In this document: one piece after another, positions 19,980 to 28,322 of the stretch
Layout of the letters: the number at the start of each line of letters is the position of its first letter
How positions within the stretch are numbered: the stretch's first letter is position 1
NCBI GenBank assembly: GCA_029266425.1
Contig: JAQSWY010000004.1
Coordinates: forward strand, 62,001-126,000
Direction of reading: 5' to 3'
From: Xanthobacteraceae bacterium
Lineage (GTDB): Bacteria > Pseudomonadota > Alphaproteobacteria > Rhizobiales > Xanthobacteraceae
Length of the DNA: 64,000 bases
Position numbers and translations under genes: made by a program
The notes under the pieces: model-generated
What the model was told of the DNA's origin: nothing
The model's database searches: none
The model's input: only the letters and a program-made list of their open reading frames with translations

Positions 19980-21545
19980 TCAGGTGAATACCCACCAGGC
20001 CAGCAGCGCCGCGATCACCCAGAGCGCGATGGTGCCCCAGCGGTTGCCGCGGCCCTCGGCCCGGCCGATGGCTTCCACCGTCTCCGGTGCCAGGGCGAGC
20101 CCGTCGCGGGTCGCGGCATCGAGCTGGGTGGCGATGCGCTGGCCCTGCGCGATCAGTTCGGGAAGCGCATTCACGCTGCGCGCCACCGAAGCGAGGCCGT
20201 GCGCGGCGTCCTCGATGCGCCCGGCCGGGCCCAGATTACGCTCGATCCAGGTCCGCACCACCGGCTCGGCGGTCTTCCACATGTCGAGATGCGGATCGAG
20301 CGTGCGGGCAACACCCTCCACTACCACCATGGTCTTCTGCAGCAGCAGCAGTTCCGGCCGCGTCTTCATGTCGAACAGCGCGGTGACCTCGAACAGCAGG
20401 GTGAGCAGCTTCGCCATGGAGATCTGGTCGGCGCGCCGCGAATGGATCGGCTCGCCGATGGCGCGGATCGCCTGCGCGAAATCGTCGATGGAATGGTGCG
20501 GCGGCACATAGCCGGCCTCGAAATGCACTTCCGCGGTGCGACGCCAGTCGCGGGAAATGAAGCCGAAGAGGATCTCGGCGAGAAAGCGCCGCTCCTTGTG
20601 CCCGAGCCGGCCCATGATGCCGCAATCGACGGCTACCAGCCGGCCCTCGGCATCGACGAACAGGTTTCCCGGGTGCATGTCGGCATGGAAGAAGCCGTCG
20701 CGCAGCGCGTGGCGCAGGAAGGACTGCATGACGATCCGCCCGAGCGCGGGCAGATCATGGCCGGCAGCGCGCAGCCCGTCGAAATCGTTCAGCTTGATGC
20801 CGTCGATCCACTCGGTGGTGAGCACCTCGCGCCCGGTGCGGTCCCAATCGACCGTCGGCACGCGGAAATCGGCCTCGCCCGTCGTGTTCTGGGCGAGTTC
20901 GGAGAGCGCGGCCGCCTCGAGGCGCAGGTCCATCTCCATCGCCACCGAACGGGCGAGCGTGTCGACGATGGCGACGAGGCGCAGCCGGCGGCCTTCCGGG
21001 GAGGCCTTCTCGCCAACTCGGGCGGCACGATAGAAGGCTGTGAGATCGGTGTGGAAGCGGCGCTGCACGTCCGGCCGCAGCACCTTCACGGCGACGACGC
21101 GCCGAACGCCCTCGTCGACCGTCTCGCCCTTGTGCACCTGCGCGATGGAAGCGGCGGCGATCGCCGGGCCGAGGCTGGCATAGACCTCTGTGGCCGGCCG
21201 GTCGAAATTGCGGGCAATGGTCTCTTCCGCCACGCCTTGCGCGAAGGCCGGCATGCGGTCCTGGAGCGTCTCCAGATCCTTGGCGAGCTGCGGGCCGACG
21301 ACGTCCGGCCGCGTCGCCAGGAACTGGCCGAGCTTCACATAGGACGGGCCGAGCCGGGTCAGCGCCGCCGAGACCCGCGCCGCGCCGGTCCCGGCGTGGC
21401 GCCGCTCGAGCAGCCGCGCGAACTTGAAGGCCGGCGCCGCGCCGGGCGGCAGACCAGCGGGATCGAGCCGTGCCAGCACGCCCTCGCGGGCGAACACGTA
21501 TCCGGCGCGGGCGAGCCGCAGCGCATCTCCAAGCGGGGTGCCCAA
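19980..21545 (-). CDS. ubiB: UbiB-family ubiquinone biosynthesis ATPase/kinase-like protein
   Basis: A 521-residue ABC1/ADCK-like protein that supports ubiquinone biosynthesis at the inner membrane. The family KxGQ motif appears in PSYVKLGQFLATRPD, with AAASIAQVHKG, VAVKVLRPDVQ, the catalytic region DGFFHADMHPGNLFV and VAVDCGIMGRLG. A hydrophobic C-terminal anchor (WGTIALWVIAALLAWWVF) is present. The start is TTG at 21545, nine bases after the ubiE stop with GAGGG upstream; the N-terminus LARAGYVFAREGVL fits the family, and no nearby in-frame ATG exists. Confidence 0.93.
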   Translation of the reverse strand: MGTPLGDALRLARAGYVFAREGVLARLDPAGLPPGAAPAFKFARLLERRHAGTGAARVSAALTRLGPSYVKLGQFLATRPDVVGPQLAKDLETLQDRMPAFAQGVAEETIARNFDRPATEVYASLGPAIAAASIAQVHKGETVDEGVRRVVAVKVLRPDVQRRFHTDLTAFYRAARVGEKASPEGRRLRLVAIVDTLARSVAMEMDLRLEAAALSELAQNTTGEADFRVPTVDWDRTGREVLTTEWIDGIKLNDFDGLRAAGHDLPALGRIVMQSFLRHALRDGFFHADMHPGNLFVDAEGRLVAVDCGIMGRLGHKERRFLAEILFGFISRDWRRTAEVHFEAGYVPPHHSIDDFAQAIRAIGEPIHSRRADQISMAKLLTLLFEVTALFDMKTRPELLLLQKTMVVVEGVARTLDPHLDMWKTAEPVVRTWIERNLGPAGRIEDAAHGLASVARSVNALPELIAQGQRIATQLDAATRDGLALAPETVEAIGRAEGRGNRWGTIALWVIAALLAWWVFT

Positions 21546-21554
21546 GCTATGCCC

Positions 21555-22331
21555 TCAGATCCGGACGCCGGAATGCAGGGCGACGATGCCGCCGGTCATC
21601 GGCGTAAAGCCGACCCGTTCGAACCCGGCCTTGCGCATGAGGTCGGCGAAGGCCTCCGGCGGCGGGAAGTTGCGGATCGATTCGACCAGGTAGCGGTAGG
21701 ATTCGGCATCTCCCGTGACCAGCCGGCCAAGGCCGGGAATGATGCGGAAGGAATAGGCGTCGTACATCACATCGAGGCCGGGCACGTCGACGCGGGAGAA
21801 TTCCAGGACGAGGCACCGCCCGCCGGGCTTCAGCACGCGGCGCATGCCGGCCAGCGCCAGTTCCATGCGCGGCACGTTGCGGATGCCGAAGGCGACGGTG
21901 GCGGCGTCAAACGCCCTGTCGGGAAAGGGCAGTTCCTCGGCATTGGCCTCGACGAACTCGACCCGGTCCACCAGCCCGCGCTTCTCGGCGCGCTCGCGGC
22001 CCACAGTCAGCATTTCGGCATTGATGTCGGCAACGACGGCGCTAACGTTCGGCCCGCCGGCCTCCACCGTGCGGAACGAGACGTCCCCGGTGCCGCCGGC
22101 GATGTCGAGCAAACGAAACGGCCGATCACCCTTGGGCGGGCGGAGTTTCGAGACCAGCGCATCCTTCCACACTCGGTGCAGCCCGGCCGACATCAGGTCG
22201 TTCATCAGGTCGTAGCGGCGGGCGACGGAGTGGAAGACCTCATCGACCAGGCGCTGCTTGTCGCCGAGCGGCACGCTGCGGAAGCCGAAATGGGTGTCGG
22301 CTGCAGTCGCTGTCGGGTCGGCTTCGGCCAT
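21555..22331 (-). CDS. ubiE: Ubiquinone/menaquinone biosynthesis C-methyltransferase
   Basis: A 258-residue SAM-dependent methyltransferase that C-methylates the benzoquinone ring in ubiquinone synthesis. The UbiE signature [17 protein letters not shown] and the SAM-binding [12 protein letters not shown] are present, together with [24 protein letters not shown] at 22331 (MAEADPTAT) is chosen because the preceding ~43 in-frame codons look non-coding and the length then fits the family; GAGAGAG lies just upstream. It is co-directional with ubiB. Confidence 0.95.
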   Translation of the reverse strand: MAEADPTATAADTHFGFRSVPLGDKQRLVDEVFHSVARRYDLMNDLMSAGLHRVWKDALVSKLRPPKGDRPFRLLDIAGGTGDVSFRTVEAGGPNVSAVVADINAEMLTVGRERAEKRGLVDRVEFVEANAEELPFPDRAFDAATVAFGIRNVPRMELALAGMRRVLKPGGRCLVLEFSRVDVPGLDVMYDAYSFRIIPGLGRLVTGDAESYRYLVESIRNFPPPEAFADLMRKAGFERVGFTPMTGGIVALHSGVRI

Positions 22332-22578
22332 GGTCTCTCTCGGGCTTTCGCAAGTGATATGCGCAAGTGACGCGTGATGTTGGCGGATGGACCGCTTCAC
22401 GCTATTCGGCGCCATGCTTTGACGGCGCGGACCATAGCGGAGAGCCGCGCGGCACGCCAACCCTGATGATCGGGTCCCGTCAGCAGGACTGACCTTACGA
22501 AAATTTCATAACGCTGCGCTCTTACCCTGCCATGTTCGGCTCGTCATATCGCCCTCACGACAACATGGAGCGAAAGCC

Positions 22579-23415
22579 ATGAATGCCGAGGAACGCGCAC
22601 TGATAGACGGCCTGTTCGACCGCATGCGCAGCGTCGAGGACGCCCCGCGGGATCCGGAGGCCGAAGCCCTCATCGCCCAGAGACTGCGCGAGGTGCCTCA
22701 CGCCACCTACGTGCTGGCGCAAACCGTGCTGGTGCAGGACCACGCGCTGCAGGCGGCAAACGCACGCATCGAGGAGCTGGAGGCGCAGGTGCGCCAGCCG
22801 GCGCCGCAGCAGGAGGAACGCGGCTCCTTCCTCGGCGGCCTCCTCGGCGGCACGCGCGGCACCTCGGTGCCGAGCGCCGGCCAGCGCCCGGCGGGCTATG
22901 ACAATCCCGGCCAGCAGCAGGGATTCCCCCAGGGTCAGCCGGGATACGGCCAGCAAGGGACCGGCCAGCAGCCGCCAATGGGCCGCTTCGGCGGCGGCAT
23001 GGGCGGTGGCGGTGGCTTCCTGTCCTCCGCGCTGACCACGGCGGCGGGCGTCGCCGGCGGTGCGCTGCTGTTCGACGGCATCAAGTCGATGATGGGCGGC
23101 TCGGGCAGCCCGTTCGGTGAGGCCAAGGCATCCGAGACGGCCGCGGCGGCAACGCCGGCCGCGACGCCGGCTGCGGATGCCGCCGGCAATGCGGACGCGG
23201 CCAAGGATGACGGCGGCGGCTTCTGGAACAATCCGTGGGGCGACAGCGCCAAGGACGACAAGAGCACGGCCGAGGACAAGACCGCGGCCGCCGATACCGG
23301 CACGGGCAGCGACCAGCCGGACCCGTTCCCCTACGAGGACAATCTCGCGGCGGACGATTCCGACGACTACGACAGCGACTTCGACGGCGGGTCGGACGAC
23401 GACAGCTGGGCGTAA
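22579..23415 (+). CDS. DUF2076-family protein
   Basis: A 278-residue protein of unknown function. The N-terminal ~80 residues match the DUF2076 pattern: MNAEERALIDGLFDRM, DPEAEALI, YVLAQTVLVQDHAL, then a coiled region with IEELEAQV. This is followed by Gln/Gly-rich sequence, a glycine-rich segment with a short hydrophobic stretch (SSALTTAAGVAGGALLFDGI), and a very acidic tail (DDSDDYDSDFDGG). GGAG precedes the ATG by eight bases. It is transcribed alone, divergent from ubiE. No catalytic residues are evident. Confidence 0.85.
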   Translation: MNAEERALIDGLFDRMRSVEDAPRDPEAEALIAQRLREVPHATYVLAQTVLVQDHALQAANARIEELEAQVRQPAPQQEERGSFLGGLLGGTRGTSVPSAGQRPAGYDNPGQQQGFPQGQPGYGQQGTGQQPPMGRFGGGMGGGGGFLSSALTTAAGVAGGALLFDGIKSMMGGSGSPFGEAKASETAAAATPAATPAADAAGNADAAKDDGGGFWNNPWGDSAKDDKSTAEDKTAAADTGTGSDQPDPFPYEDNLAADDSDDYDSDFDGGSDDDSWA

Positions 23416-23430
23416 GCCTTATTTGAAGCC

Positions 23431-23530
23431 GTCATCCGGACGGCCGAAGGCCGATCCGGGATCGTGTGCCGAAAGTGCGCCAGGAATATAACGCGATCCC
23501 GGCTCTACGCTTCGCTTCGGCCGGGATGAC
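23431..23530. repeat. Palindromic intergenic repeat, family A (copy 3)
   Basis: Opens GTCATCCGGACGG and closes CCGGCCGGGATGAC-like (TTCGGCCGGGATGAC), with GATCCGGGATCG and CGCGATCCCGGCTC inside. It sits between convergent DUF2076 and L,D-transpeptidase genes, where it could also act as a bidirectional terminator. Confidence 0.85.
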
Positions 23531-23544
23531 GTTCGTGGTTGGTA

Positions 23545-24438
23545 TCAGATCACCCGCACGCTCGTTCCCACCGGCACGCGCTCATAAAGATCGATGACGT
23601 CTTCGTTGCGCATGCGGATGCAGCCGGAGGAGACGGCGCGGCCGATGGTGTCCGGCTCGTTCGAGCCGTGGATGCGGTACAGCGTGTCGCCGAGATACAG
23701 GGCGCGAGCGCCGAGCGGATTGTCCGGCCCGCCGGGCATGTGGCGCGGCAGGTCCGGGCGGCGTGCCAGCATCTCTTCCGGCGGGCGCCAGTCCGGCCAT
23801 TCGCGCTTGCGGCTGATCTTCTCGGTGCCGCTCCACTCGAAGCCCTCCTTCCCAACGCCGACGCCGTAGCGCAGCGCCTTGCCACCTTCCATCACCAGAT
23901 AGAGGTAGCGCTCGCCGGTATCGATGACGATCGAGCCGGGCGATGCGTCGGTCATATAGCTTACCACCTCGCGCCTCTGATGGCCGTCGACGGCCTCGGG
24001 CTCGGTCGCGTAGGTCTCGCCGCGCGGCGCATAGGCCGCGGCCTCATAGCCATTGCGCGGCACCGCGACGATACGGCGCCCGGTGCCGGCCGCGGGCGGA
24101 TAGGCATAGGCCGAGCCCGGCCGCCAGCCGTTCACCGCGCGGCTCTGCTCGCGCCATTCGCGCTGATAGGCCGATCGCGGCATTCCATACGCGTTGGGAT
24201 CGACTGGATTGCGATAGACGGTGTTGGGATTGACTCGCCGCCGCGGCTCGTGGCCGGTCACCATATATTCGATGAAGCCGCCGCCGAGATCGGCGCGCGG
24301 CGCGGGCGCTGCCGGCGGGGCATAGCCATAGCCCGGGCGGGCGAAGTCCGGATAGCCGCCGTTCGGGTAGATCTGGGCGCTCGCCGGGGTGGCGAGCACG
24401 GCAAAAAGGACGATGGCGCAGCGGCGGGGCAGAAGCAT
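23545..24438 (-). CDS. L,D-transpeptidase (YkuD domain)
   Basis: A 297-residue secreted enzyme that cross-links peptidoglycan or attaches proteins to it in the periplasm. It has a cleavable signal peptide (to TPASAQ), a ~130-residue proline/tyrosine-rich linker, and a C-terminal YkuD domain. The catalytic signature is complete: HGSNEPDTIG with His257 and SSGCIRM with Cys273. The N-terminal region lacks any other known domain. It converges with the DUF2076 gene. Confidence 0.93.
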   Translation of the reverse strand: MLLPRRCAIVLFAVLATPASAQIYPNGGYPDFARPGYGYAPPAAPAPRADLGGGFIEYMVTGHEPRRRVNPNTVYRNPVDPNAYGMPRSAYQREWREQSRAVNGWRPGSAYAYPPAAGTGRRIVAVPRNGYEAAAYAPRGETYATEPEAVDGHQRREVVSYMTDASPGSIVIDTGERYLYLVMEGGKALRYGVGVGKEGFEWSGTEKISRKREWPDWRPPEEMLARRPDLPRHMPGGPDNPLGARALYLGDTLYRIHGSNEPDTIGRAVSSGCIRMRNEDVIDLYERVPVGTSVRVI

Positions 24439-24548
24439 TGGCAGGCTCCCACAAGGGTTCCCGCAATCTGCGCATGGCCCGCTGAGAAGCCGGTAAACGC
24501 CGGCGCGCCTCCGCGCGCCGTGGTTAATTTCCCCTCAACGCCGCGCGA

Positions 24549-25025
24549 TCATGCCGTGCAGCGCACATAGACCATGGTGCCGTAGCGGCCGGCGACTTCC
24601 TTGTCGACCCATCTCAGCACCATCACCTGGCCATCGAAGCGCAGCACCTCGCGATCGCTCTGCGCCCCCGGCGGCTCGTCCGGCACGCCGATGAAGGTCG
24701 GGCCCGGCGGGACCTGCTTCGAGACCACTTCGGTGGGCTGCGACTGGTCGGCGAGGTACATCATGAAGCCGCCGTTCTGGCCGCGATTGATGACATAAGG
24801 CTGGCGGCAGCCCTGGCGGGCCTGCGCCTCGGTGCGGCCGGCGTCATCGGGACGGTGATAGGCGGCGAGGCCCCATTTTCCGACCACCTGGTCCCCCGTG
24901 ATCGGCGAGGAATATTGCGGTCCGGCCGGCGTGACCGGCGTCGGCTGCTGACCGGCGCACCCGGCGAGAAGGCCGGCAAGCGTGCCGGCGGCGAGGATGC
25001 GCCCATAGTGGGAAGGTGGGGTCAT
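24549..25025 (-). CDS. Small predicted lipoprotein
   Basis: A 158-residue protein of unknown function. ATG at 25025 gives a typical lipoprotein signal: TLAGLLAGC, with the lipidated Cys followed by AGQQ. GGAG lies eight bases upstream. The mature part contains GDQVVGKWGLAAYH, then QGCRQPYVI, FMMYLADQ and DGQVMVLRWVDKEVAGRYGTMVYVRC. The GKWGLAAY pattern resembles the AprI/Inh-like beta-barrel lipoproteins but I would not assign it. It is likely anchored in the outer membrane. Confidence 0.8.
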   Translation of the reverse strand: MTPPSHYGRILAAGTLAGLLAGCAGQQPTPVTPAGPQYSSPITGDQVVGKWGLAAYHRPDDAGRTEAQARQGCRQPYVINRGQNGGFMMYLADQSQPTEVVSKQVPPGPTFIGVPDEPPGAQSDREVLRFDGQVMVLRWVDKEVAGRYGTMVYVRCTA

Positions 25026-25252
25026 CGGGAACTCCGGACAGACGGAACGCGGGCGGACGATGAAAGAGGCGGAGCGAGCCTTTATCAACCCTAGAGCCCT
25101 TTGCGTTCTCATGGAACCATGCGCGGGGCAAGAAAGTGGTCGGATTCAACAGGCTGCGACATGTCTGCGACATCCGCGTCACGCTGCAGGCGCGAGGCCC
25201 GCACCCGCCAGGCACCTGCGAAGCCCGAAACGCGGGCGGGTTGGAATGCCTA

Positions 25253-25365
25253 GAGCCCTTTCCGTTCGGATGGAAACATCCGAACGACAAGAAAGTGCTC
25301 TGGAGTCAACAAGCTGGGCAATTCCCCTTCGATCAGATGATTCCATCTGATCGGGAAATGCTCTG
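25253..25365. repeat. Two adjacent palindromic repeats, family B (copies 2 and 3)
   Basis: The first element (25253-25300) reads GAGCCCTTTCCGTTCGGATG...CATCCGAACG...AGTGCTC. The second (about 25316-25365) reads GGCAATTCCCCTTCGATCAG...CTGATCGGGAAATGCTC. A degenerate third element may lie at 25091-25140. Together these fill most of the ~450-base gap (25026-25477) between the lipoprotein and acetyltransferase genes; I see no gene there. Confidence 0.7.
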
Positions 25366-25477
25366 GCGCGATTTAGCGGCTTTACGCCCGGTTCGCGTGC
25401 GAACATATTCCGCCACACCGTGACGCCCACCAATCCCGCCTCTGGCATGCCCGCCGCCGGTGCGGACGGAGTTTCCC

Positions 25478-25972
25478 GTGACCGATATAAGGATCCGCCC
25501 CGCCACCGATGCCGACGGTGACGGGCTCGCCGCGCTCATTGCCGGCTGCTTCGCGGAATATGACGGCTGCCTGTTCGACCGTGCCGCCGAATTTCCCGAA
25601 CTAGACGCCATCGCCACGCATTTCCGGGACCGCAACGGCATCATGTGGGTGGCGGAGCACGAGGGGCGTATCGTCGGCTCCGTCGCCTGCGCCCCCACCG
25701 AGGAGGCCGGCACCGTCGAGCTGTTCAAGCTCTATGTGGCGCGGGAGATGCGCGGGCGCGGCCTCGCCGGAACGCTCCTTCGGCATGTGCTCGGCTTCGC
25801 CCGCGAGCGCGGCGCAACCGCGGTTCGGCTCTTCACCGACACCCGCTTTCTCGACGCCCACCGCTTCTATGAGCGCAACGGCTTCGAGCGGCTGGGGGAG
25901 GCGCGGCCGCTCCACGACATCTCGAACAGCTACGAATACCCCTACCGCCTCAGCCTCGCGGGAGAGCGTTGA
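25478..25972 (+). CDS. GNAT-family N-acetyltransferase
   Basis: A 164-residue acetyl-CoA-dependent acyltransferase. Family elements: IRPATDADGDGLAALI at the N-terminus, the core strand IMWVAEHEGRIVGSVAC, motif A region LYVAREMRGRGLAGTLLRHVLGFA (Q/R-x-x-G-x-G/A form RGRGLA) and the C-terminal FYERNGFERLG. The start is GTG at 25478, with GGAG six bases upstream; a GTG at 25460 is an alternative. The substrate cannot be told. It is followed after three bases by an EamA transporter gene and probably shares its mRNA. Confidence 0.9.
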   Translation: MTDIRIRPATDADGDGLAALIAGCFAEYDGCLFDRAAEFPELDAIATHFRDRNGIMWVAEHEGRIVGSVACAPTEEAGTVELFKLYVAREMRGRGLAGTLLRHVLGFARERGATAVRLFTDTRFLDAHRFYERNGFERLGEARPLHDISNSYEYPYRLSLAGER

Positions 25973-25975
25973 GCC

Positions 25976-26872
25976 ATGCTCCCCTCGCGTTTCGGGCCTG
26001 CCGCCAGCGCGGTGGCGGGCATCGGCCTATTATCGGTGATGGACGGGCTGGTGAAGTTCGTCGGCGCCAATCACTCCACCTTCCAGGTGTCGGCGCTGCG
26101 CTACGCGTTCGGCGCGGCGGTCGCCTTCGCCATCTTCCGTGCGGCCGGCACGCCGTGGCCGAACCTTGCGACCTTCAAACCGCACGCCTGGCGCTCCATC
26201 GTGGTCGCGGTGACGAGCGTCACCTTCTTCTATTCGATCATGACGCTGCCGCTGGCGGTGGCGCTCAGCCTCTCCTTCACCTCGCCGATCTTCATCGCGC
26301 TGTTCGCGGCGCTGCTGCTGCACGAGCGCCCGGGCGGCCAGATCGTCATCGCCCTGGGGCTCGGCTTCATCGGCGTCCTGGTGGTGCTCTGGGCTCAGCT
26401 CGACAGCGCGGGCGATGCCTCGCTGCTCGGCATCGCCGCGGCCCTGGTCTCGTCCTTCTCCTATGCCCTTTCCATGGTGGCGCTGAAGAGCCGTGCGGCG
26501 CGTGATCCGATCACCACCATCGTGCTGCTGCAGAATGCGCTCGCCGGACTCTGGCTGGCGCCGGTGGCGGTGGCGCAGTTCACCATGCCGAGCGGCATCG
26601 AGCTCCTCGTCTTCCTCATGATCGGCGTGCTCGGCTCCTGCGGCCATTTGTGCATGGCCTGGGCCTATGGCCGGGCCGATGCCAGCCGGCTCGGCGTGTT
26701 CGAGTACACCGCCTTCGTCTGGGCGGTGGCCATCGGTTTCCTGGTATTCGCCGAGATCCCGACGCTCGGCACGCTCACCGGGGCTGCGCTCATCGTCACC
26801 GGCGCCATGCTGGTCTCCGGCGGGACCAAGGCCAAGTCGGTGCACGAGCCCGAGGTCGAGGTCGGGCCCTGA
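25976..26872 (+). CDS. EamA/DMT-family inner-membrane transporter
   Basis: A 298-residue membrane protein of the drug/metabolite transporter superfamily with about ten hydrophobic helices in two EamA repeats (about 10-135 and 150-285). Typical elements are the conserved helix ends LALSLSFTSPIFIALFA, LHERPG and AWAYGRADASRLGVFEYTA. It is likely a metabolite exporter; the substrate is unknown. It probably forms a two-gene unit with the acetyltransferase upstream, so export of an acetylated compound or resistance is possible but unproven. Confidence 0.88.
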   Translation: MLPSRFGPAASAVAGIGLLSVMDGLVKFVGANHSTFQVSALRYAFGAAVAFAIFRAAGTPWPNLATFKPHAWRSIVVAVTSVTFFYSIMTLPLAVALSLSFTSPIFIALFAALLLHERPGGQIVIALGLGFIGVLVVLWAQLDSAGDASLLGIAAALVSSFSYALSMVALKSRAARDPITTIVLLQNALAGLWLAPVAVAQFTMPSGIELLVFLMIGVLGSCGHLCMAWAYGRADASRLGVFEYTAFVWAVAIGFLVFAEIPTLGTLTGAALIVTGAMLVSGGTKAKSVHEPEVEVGP

Positions 26873-26881
26873 CGTCCAGTT

Positions 26882-26975
26882 GTCATCATCCCGGCCGAAG
26901 CGAAGCGCAGAGCCGGGATCGCTTCCCGGATTGTCACACAATCCCGGATACCGCCCATGGCGGTTCCGGGATGAC
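26882..26975. repeat. Palindromic intergenic repeat, family A (copy 4)
   Basis: TCATCCCGGCCGAAGCGAAG, AGCCGGGATCGC, then CAATCCCGGATACC and a closing GGTTCCGGGATGAC. It lies ten bases after the EamA gene and before the ABC transporter operon. Confidence 0.85.
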
Positions 26976-27070
26976 GACTGAATTTGCCTCGCACGAAATC
27001 GGTGGACGCCTTGCGCCGAGGCGATAGTTTCCTCTGCGATCCCTGTCCGGCTCGATGACGAGGTGCCGCG

Positions 27071-28273
27071 ATGCCGTCCTTTCCCGCCATGCGCCTTGCA
27101 GCCGTGCTGGCCTTTGCCATGCTCGCCCTGCCGGCGGGAGCCACTGAACCGATCCGCATCGGCGAGCTGAACAGCTACAAGGCGCAACCCGCCTTCCTCG
27201 ATCCTTATCGCAAGGGCATGGAACTGGCGGTCGAGGAGATCAATGCGGGCGGCGGGGTCGGTGGGCGGCCGCTGGAGCTGATCTCGCGCGACGACGGCGG
27301 CAACCCCGGCGATGCCGTCCGCGTCGCCGAGGATCTGGTGACGCGCGACAAGGTCGACCTCATCGCCGGCACCTTCCTCTCCCATATCGGGCTCGCCGTC
27401 TCCGGCTATGCGGCGAAGCGCAAGGTGTTCTTCCTCGCCGCCGAGCCGCTGACCGACAAGATCACCTGGGAGAACGGCAATCGCTACACCTTCCGGCTGC
27501 GCGCCTCGACCTACATGCAGGTGGCGATGCTGCTGCCCGAGGCGATCGCCGCCAACAAGAAGCGCTGGGCCATCGTCTATCCGAACTATGAATACGGCCA
27601 GTCGGCGGTCGAGACCTTCAAGGCCAAACTGAAGGCGGCGCAGCCCGATGTCGAATTCGTCGCCGAGCAGGCGACCCCGCTCGGCAAGCTCGATGCCGGG
27701 CCGGTGGTGCAGGCCATCGCCGACGCCAGGCCCGATGCGCTCTTCAATGTCGAGTTCGGGCCGGACCTCGCCAAGCTGGTGCGCGAGGCGACGACCCGCG
27801 GCGCGTTCAAGGACGTCTTCGTCGTCAGCCTGCTGTCGGGCGAGCCGGAATATCTCGACCCGCTGAAGGAGGAGGCGCCGGAGGGCTGGGTCGTCACCGG
27901 CTATCCGTGGCAGTCGATCGCAACGAGCGAGCACCAGGCTTTCCTCGACGCCTATCGCAGCAAGTATGACGACTATCCGCGGCTCGGCTCGGTGGTCGGC
28001 TACACCACGATCAAGTCGATCGCGGCCGGGATCGCCAAGGCAGGGGGCACCGAGACCGAGAAGCTGGTCGACGCCTTCAAGGGCCTGACGCTCACCGGGC
28101 CGTTCGGCCCGTTCCAGTATCGCGCCAGCGACCATCAGGCGACCATGGGCGCCTTCGTCGGCAAGCTCGGCGTGAAGGACGGCGCGGGCATCATGCTCGA
28201 ACCCAAATATGTCGACGGCGCGAGTGTCTTGCCCTCCGACGCCGAGGTGTCGAAGCTGCGGCCGGCGGACTGA
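27071..28273 (+). CDS. Branched-chain-type ABC transporter substrate-binding protein
   Basis: A 400-residue periplasmic binding protein of the LivK/AmiC (type I) fold. It has a signal peptide ending ALPAGA before TEPIRIGELNSYK. Ligand-fold segments include YRKGMELAVEEINAGGGVGGRPLELI, DDGGNPGDAVRVAEDLV, and AIVYPNYEYGQSAVETFK. It is the first gene of an importer operon with a fused permease and two ATPases. Ligands of this family include branched-chain amino acids, amides, urea and aromatic acids; the ligand here is not determined. Confidence 0.92.
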   Translation: MPSFPAMRLAAVLAFAMLALPAGATEPIRIGELNSYKAQPAFLDPYRKGMELAVEEINAGGGVGGRPLELISRDDGGNPGDAVRVAEDLVTRDKVDLIAGTFLSHIGLAVSGYAAKRKVFFLAAEPLTDKITWENGNRYTFRLRASTYMQVAMLLPEAIAANKKRWAIVYPNYEYGQSAVETFKAKLKAAQPDVEFVAEQATPLGKLDAGPVVQAIADARPDALFNVEFGPDLAKLVREATTRGAFKDVFVVSLLSGEPEYLDPLKEEAPEGWVVTGYPWQSIATSEHQAFLDAYRSKYDDYPRLGSVVGYTTIKSIAAGIAKAGGTETEKLVDAFKGLTLTGPFGPFQYRASDHQATMGAFVGKLGVKDGAGIMLEPKYVDGASVLPSDAEVSKLRPAD

Positions 28274-28322
28274 TCGCTGCGGGGCGGCGATTCGGGGGCG
28301 GGCAAGCGGGGCGGGGCGGACG

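Noticed and set aside
26030..28135. 701-residue minus-strand frame opposite the EamA and binding-protein genes
   Set aside because: Low-complexity Arg/Gly/Glu/Asp/His-rich shadow; both plus-strand genes have clear domains.
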